NCBI GenBank assembly: GCA_944385455.1
Contig: CALWXI010000005.1
Location: forward strand, 1-7,198
Source of the DNA: an uncultured Oscillospiraceae bacterium
Lineage (GTDB): Bacteria > Bacillota > Clostridia > Oscillospirales > Oscillospiraceae
Length of the DNA stretch: 7,198 nucleotides
Direction of reading: 5' to 3'
Positions 5,579 to 7,198 of the stretch are shown piece after piece; positions within the stretch are counted from its first letter, which is position 1, and each line of letters begins with the position of its first letter. The translations under genes were made by a program, and so were the position numbers. The notes under the pieces were generated by a model. The model searched no databases, was not told where the DNA came from, and saw nothing but the letters and a program-made list of their open reading frames with translations.

Positions 5579-5917
5579 TTACTCCTGGCTGTGCCGGGGC
5601 CAGGCCATGATGGCGTCGAACTGCGCCCGGTCGCCAGAGAGGAACGCCTCCCGCAGTTCCTCCTCGTAGGCGTCCTCCTGGGCGCGCAGCTCCGCCAGCG
5701 CCGCCTCCCGCTGGCCCTGGGTGGCCATAGTGGCGTCCCACTCCGCCTTTGCGGCCTCCCAGTCCACGCCGGAAACGAAGCCCTCCAGCGGCTCCTGACC
5801 GCTCAGGCAGCCCTGGCGGAACAGCTCCCAGCCCATCTCGATGCCGGAGGGATTGCCCCGCCGGACGTCCTCCTGACTCAGAACCCGCATGTCATACGCG
5901 TACTTCTTCAGATCCAT
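5579..5917 (-). CDS. Small acidic helical phage protein of unknown function
   Basis: 112 residues, soluble, with no membrane segment or signal peptide. I do not recognise it. The N-terminal half (1-50) has Gly/Pro turns (RGNPSGIEMGWELFRQG). Residues about 52-95 are rich in Ala, Glu, Gln and Arg with heptad-like spacing (AALAELRAQEDAYEEEL), suggesting a long helix or coiled coil. The overall charge is acidic. Start ATG 5917 is backed by an AAAGGAG site 7 nt upstream. It lies 13 nt after the holin stop and before the endolysin, so it is in the lysis transcript. A role as a lysis accessory (for example a holin regulator or lysin partner) or as a late structural protein is possible but unsupported. 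Confidence 0.8.
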   Translation of the reverse strand: MDLKKYAYDMRVLSQEDVRRGNPSGIEMGWELFRQGCLSGQEPLEGFVSGVDWEAAKAEWDATMATQGQREAALAELRAQEDAYEEELREAFLSGDRAQFDAIMAWPRHSQE

Positions 5918-5930
5918 AATGTAGCTCCTT

Positions 5931-6464
5931 TCAGTCCTCCGTGTTTGTATGTTCGCCGTCCTCCAAGACGGATGCGGCCTCCGTTTCGTGGGAGTCCTCC
6001 CCCACCAGCTTGTCTCCAGCGGTGTCGATGGCCGCCTGGCTGATCTCCAGGAGCTTCGTCAGCCATCCGGGCACCGGGGCGCCCAGGTTCACCGCGTGCT
6101 CCAAAAGGCTCCCCAGCTCCCCGATGACGTACCACACGATCACCAGCGGCCCCAGCAGCACCGAGTAATCAAAGGGCAGCGCGATACCCGGGATGTGCGC
6201 CAGCATCGTGGCGATGAGCCAGTCTGCCACCAGGGCGATGGCCACCACCAGGATCATGCCGCCCTTGTGCCAGGCACCCTCCCGCATCTTCGCGCTGGAC
6301 CACCGGCCGTCCTTGGCGGCTGCGGCGCTCCCCACCAGCCAGTCGGTGAGCATCAGCAAAACCCAGGCCACCACCAACCAGCCGAACCAGCCCCACACCG
6401 CCGTCAGCGCCGCCGCGGCCGCCGCCACACCCGCCTTGACGCCCAGCAAGGTCATATCATCCAT
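5931..6464 (-). CDS. Phage holin, toxin secretion/phage lysis holin family (Phage_holin_4_1-like)
   Basis: 177-residue inner-membrane protein predicted to oligomerise and open the membrane so that the endolysin reaches the wall. Hydrophobic segments lie at about 9-26, 27-46, 69-88 and 102-118. Between them the stretch TDWLVGSAAAAKDGRWSSAKMREGAWHKGGM (40-70) carries the Asp, Gly, Lys and Ser-rich pattern typical of the Phage_holin_4_1 (PF05105) family. Residues about 150-177 form a strongly acidic polar tail (GEDSHETEAASVLEDGEHTNTED) that is longer than in the usual family members of about 130-150 residues, as I recall them. Start ATG 6464 follows an AAAGGA site 8 nt upstream. It lies 27 nt after the permease-like gene and 13 nt before the small acidic gene. 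The family call is motif- and context-based. Confidence 0.85.
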   Translation of the reverse strand: MDDMTLLGVKAGVAAAAAALTAVWGWFGWLVVAWVLLMLTDWLVGSAAAAKDGRWSSAKMREGAWHKGGMILVVAIALVADWLIATMLAHIPGIALPFDYSVLLGPLVIVWYVIGELGSLLEHAVNLGAPVPGWLTKLLEISQAAIDTAGDKLVGEDSHETEAASVLEDGEHTNTED

Positions 6465-6491
6465 TGTCGTTTCCTTTCCCGGCTCACGCCG

Positions 6492-6935
6492 TCAAAATCC
6501 TTTGTATCGGGGGCGCTGACCGCCCTCCACGCTCCAGCGCATCCAGTCGAAGACCGGAATGAAGAGGAAGCACAGTCCCCACCAAACGACGAAAAACTGC
6601 GGGCAGATCTGGCCCAGGAAGTTCCCGGGCAGGCGGGAGTAATCCCACACCCCCAGGCCCAGCCAGAGGTTGAGCACCAGCCCCGCCGCCAGCTCCACCG
6701 CCGTCGCCAGCACCGCGCTGGCCAGGGCCTGGAGCCACAGCGGAACATGCCACGGCAGCTGCTCGCCGCACCGTTCCACCGGAATCGTCAGGAGCACCGC
6801 CAGCACCAGCATGGTCCAGGAGATCCGCTGCGGCTCGCCGCGAATGGTCTTGTAGGCCACCTCCAGGAGGAAATACACCGTGCCGCCCCAGAACCACAGG
6901 AGCATGGACAGCACCCACCGTCCCGCCCGGCTCAT
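6492..6935 (-). CDS. Four-helix membrane protein resembling CmpB-type putative ABC permease (PF06541-like)
   Basis: 147 residues, almost entirely membrane-embedded, with hydrophobic segments at about 9-26, 38-53, 66-92 and 113-131. The stretch VWDYSRLPGNFLGQICPQFFVVWW (96-119) matches the signature I know from the 'putative ABC-transporter type IV' (CmpB, PF06541) family, in which W-DYS, P-N--GQICP and a following aromatic helix are conserved. No ATPase is near, and transport has not been shown for the family in general, so 'permease' is only a family label. Start ATG 6935 overlaps the previous gene's stop as ATGA (6932-6935) and has a GGAGG site 7 nt upstream, indicating translational coupling. 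Sitting directly before the holin, it could be a second holin-like pore, an antiholin or an envelope modifier. This is inference. Confidence 0.78.
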   Translation of the reverse strand: MSRAGRWVLSMLLWFWGGTVYFLLEVAYKTIRGEPQRISWTMLVLAVLLTIPVERCGEQLPWHVPLWLQALASAVLATAVELAAGLVLNLWLGLGVWDYSRLPGNFLGQICPQFFVVWWGLCFLFIPVFDWMRWSVEGGQRPRYKGF

Positions 6936-7189
6936 GCGGGCGCCTCCACGGAGCCGTAGTCGATCACCACGGCCCGGACCGCCTCCAGGGTTTCGGCGTT
7001 GTAGATGGCCTCCTTCACGGATTCCTGATACCGCCGGTACGGGTACACGTAGTCGATGATGGCCAGCAGCAGCGCGGTATACTGCTCTTCCGTGAAGGTG
7101 TGGCACTGCTTTTTCCGGGTGTGCCACTCCAGGACGGCCTCCCGCCCCGCCGCCTTCTGCACCTGATACTGCTGGAGGTTCAGGGCCAT
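6932..7189 (-). CDS. Small phage protein of unknown function, possibly 5'-truncated by the window
   Basis: 85 residues counted from ATG 7189. The frame is open to the right edge (three more codons) and no Shine-Dalgarno sequence is visible before the ATG, so the true start may lie outside. The sequence is soluble and mostly helical. It has a Lys/His-rich patch (WHTRKKQCHTFTEEQY, about 22-37), a hydrophobic helix with a Tyr/Pro-rich end (LLLAIIDYVYPYRRYQ, about 40-55), and an acidic end (IDYGSVEAPA). I do not recognise the family. Its stop codon overlaps the start of the permease-like gene (ATGA), so the two are co-translated, and it belongs to the late phage transcript. Proteins of this size just upstream of holins are often tail-associated or lysis accessories, but nothing here decides between them. 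Confidence 0.72.
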   Translation of the reverse strand: MALNLQQYQVQKAAGREAVLEWHTRKKQCHTFTEEQYTALLLAIIDYVYPYRRYQESVKEAIYNAETLEAVRAVVIDYGSVEAPA

Positions 7190-7198
7190 CTCATTCTG

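Larger units (their letters stand above)
4019..7198. mobile_element. Probable prophage end carrying the lysis cassette
   Basis: Five tightly packed minus-strand genes (unknown, permease-like, holin, unknown, endolysin) form a lysis module, and they end next to a tRNA-Ser gene. Prophages integrated at tRNA genes commonly have lysis genes at one end and the integrase at the other. The change of strand, the AT-rich gap at 4056-4161 and the short direct repeats fit a boundary in or just after the tRNA. The exact edge is unproven; no integrase, capsid or tail gene lies in the window, so a decayed prophage remnant or a defective particle locus cannot be excluded. Confidence 0.72.

Noticed and set aside
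4360..5610. 416-codon plus-strand open frame opposite the endolysin
   Set aside because: It is fully antisense to a gene with two intact catalytic domains. Its composition (Gly, Arg, Val, His, Pro rich) is what high-GC antisense frames give, and no ribosome binding site or family motif was seen.
5949..6959. 336-codon plus-strand open frame opposite holin and permease-like genes
   Set aside because: Gln/His/Pro/Arg-rich antisense frame in high-GC DNA; crosses two real genes and has no start signal.
6492..7127. Longer 211-codon version of the permease-like gene
   Set aside because: The extra N-terminal part overlaps the upstream phage gene heavily and has no ribosome binding site; ATG 6935 with GGAGG and an ATGA overlap is far better supported.

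Overview
The window looks like chromosomal DNA of a GC-rich gut-type member of the Clostridia, most probably the Oscillospiraceae (Flavonifractor/Intestinimonas-like). I infer this from the high-GC codon use, strong AGGAGG-type ribosome binding sites, compact genes ended by perfect hairpin terminators, and protein types such as a LysM-G5-M23 peptidase and a small glycine-zipper protein. No species call can be made from the sequence alone.

Layout, left to right. (1) Host-like part, about 1-4055. A plus-strand cell-wall peptidase (LysM, G5 and M23 domains) runs in from the left edge and ends at a hairpin terminator. A plus-strand NAD(P)-dependent short-chain dehydrogenase/reductase follows. It converges on a minus-strand two-domain protein (histidine phosphatase fused to a GNAT acetyltransferase), with a shared terminator between them. 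The fused gene has a very good sigma-A-type promoter. Divergent from it is a 59-residue plus-strand glycine-zipper protein, then a tRNA-Ser(GGA) with its own strong promoter, encoded CCA and a perfect terminator. (2) Boundary zone, about 4056-4161: a short AT-richer stretch without a gene, with two direct GTAGTCA heptamers 11 bp apart. (3) Prophage-like part, 4162-7198: five closely spaced minus-strand genes that read as a phage lysis cassette. In transcription order they are a small unknown protein, a four-helix membrane protein resembling the CmpB-type 'ABC-transporter type IV' permease family, a class-4_1 holin with an acidic tail, a small coiled-coil-like unknown protein, and an endolysin.

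How the parts fit: the lysis genes point toward the 3' end of the tRNA gene. This is the classical layout of one end of a prophage integrated at a tRNA gene. The integrase and the second attachment site would lie outside the window. The most distinctive item is the endolysin. It combines an N-terminal phosphodiester-glycosidase (NAGPA/PF09992-like) domain with an Amidase_3 domain and a short C-terminal module. This suggests a lysin that attacks both peptidoglycan and a phosphodiester-linked glycan. The phosphatase-acetyltransferase fusion and the permease-like gene inside the lysis cassette also deserve a second look. No CRISPR array, insertion sequence, transposase or rRNA gene was seen.
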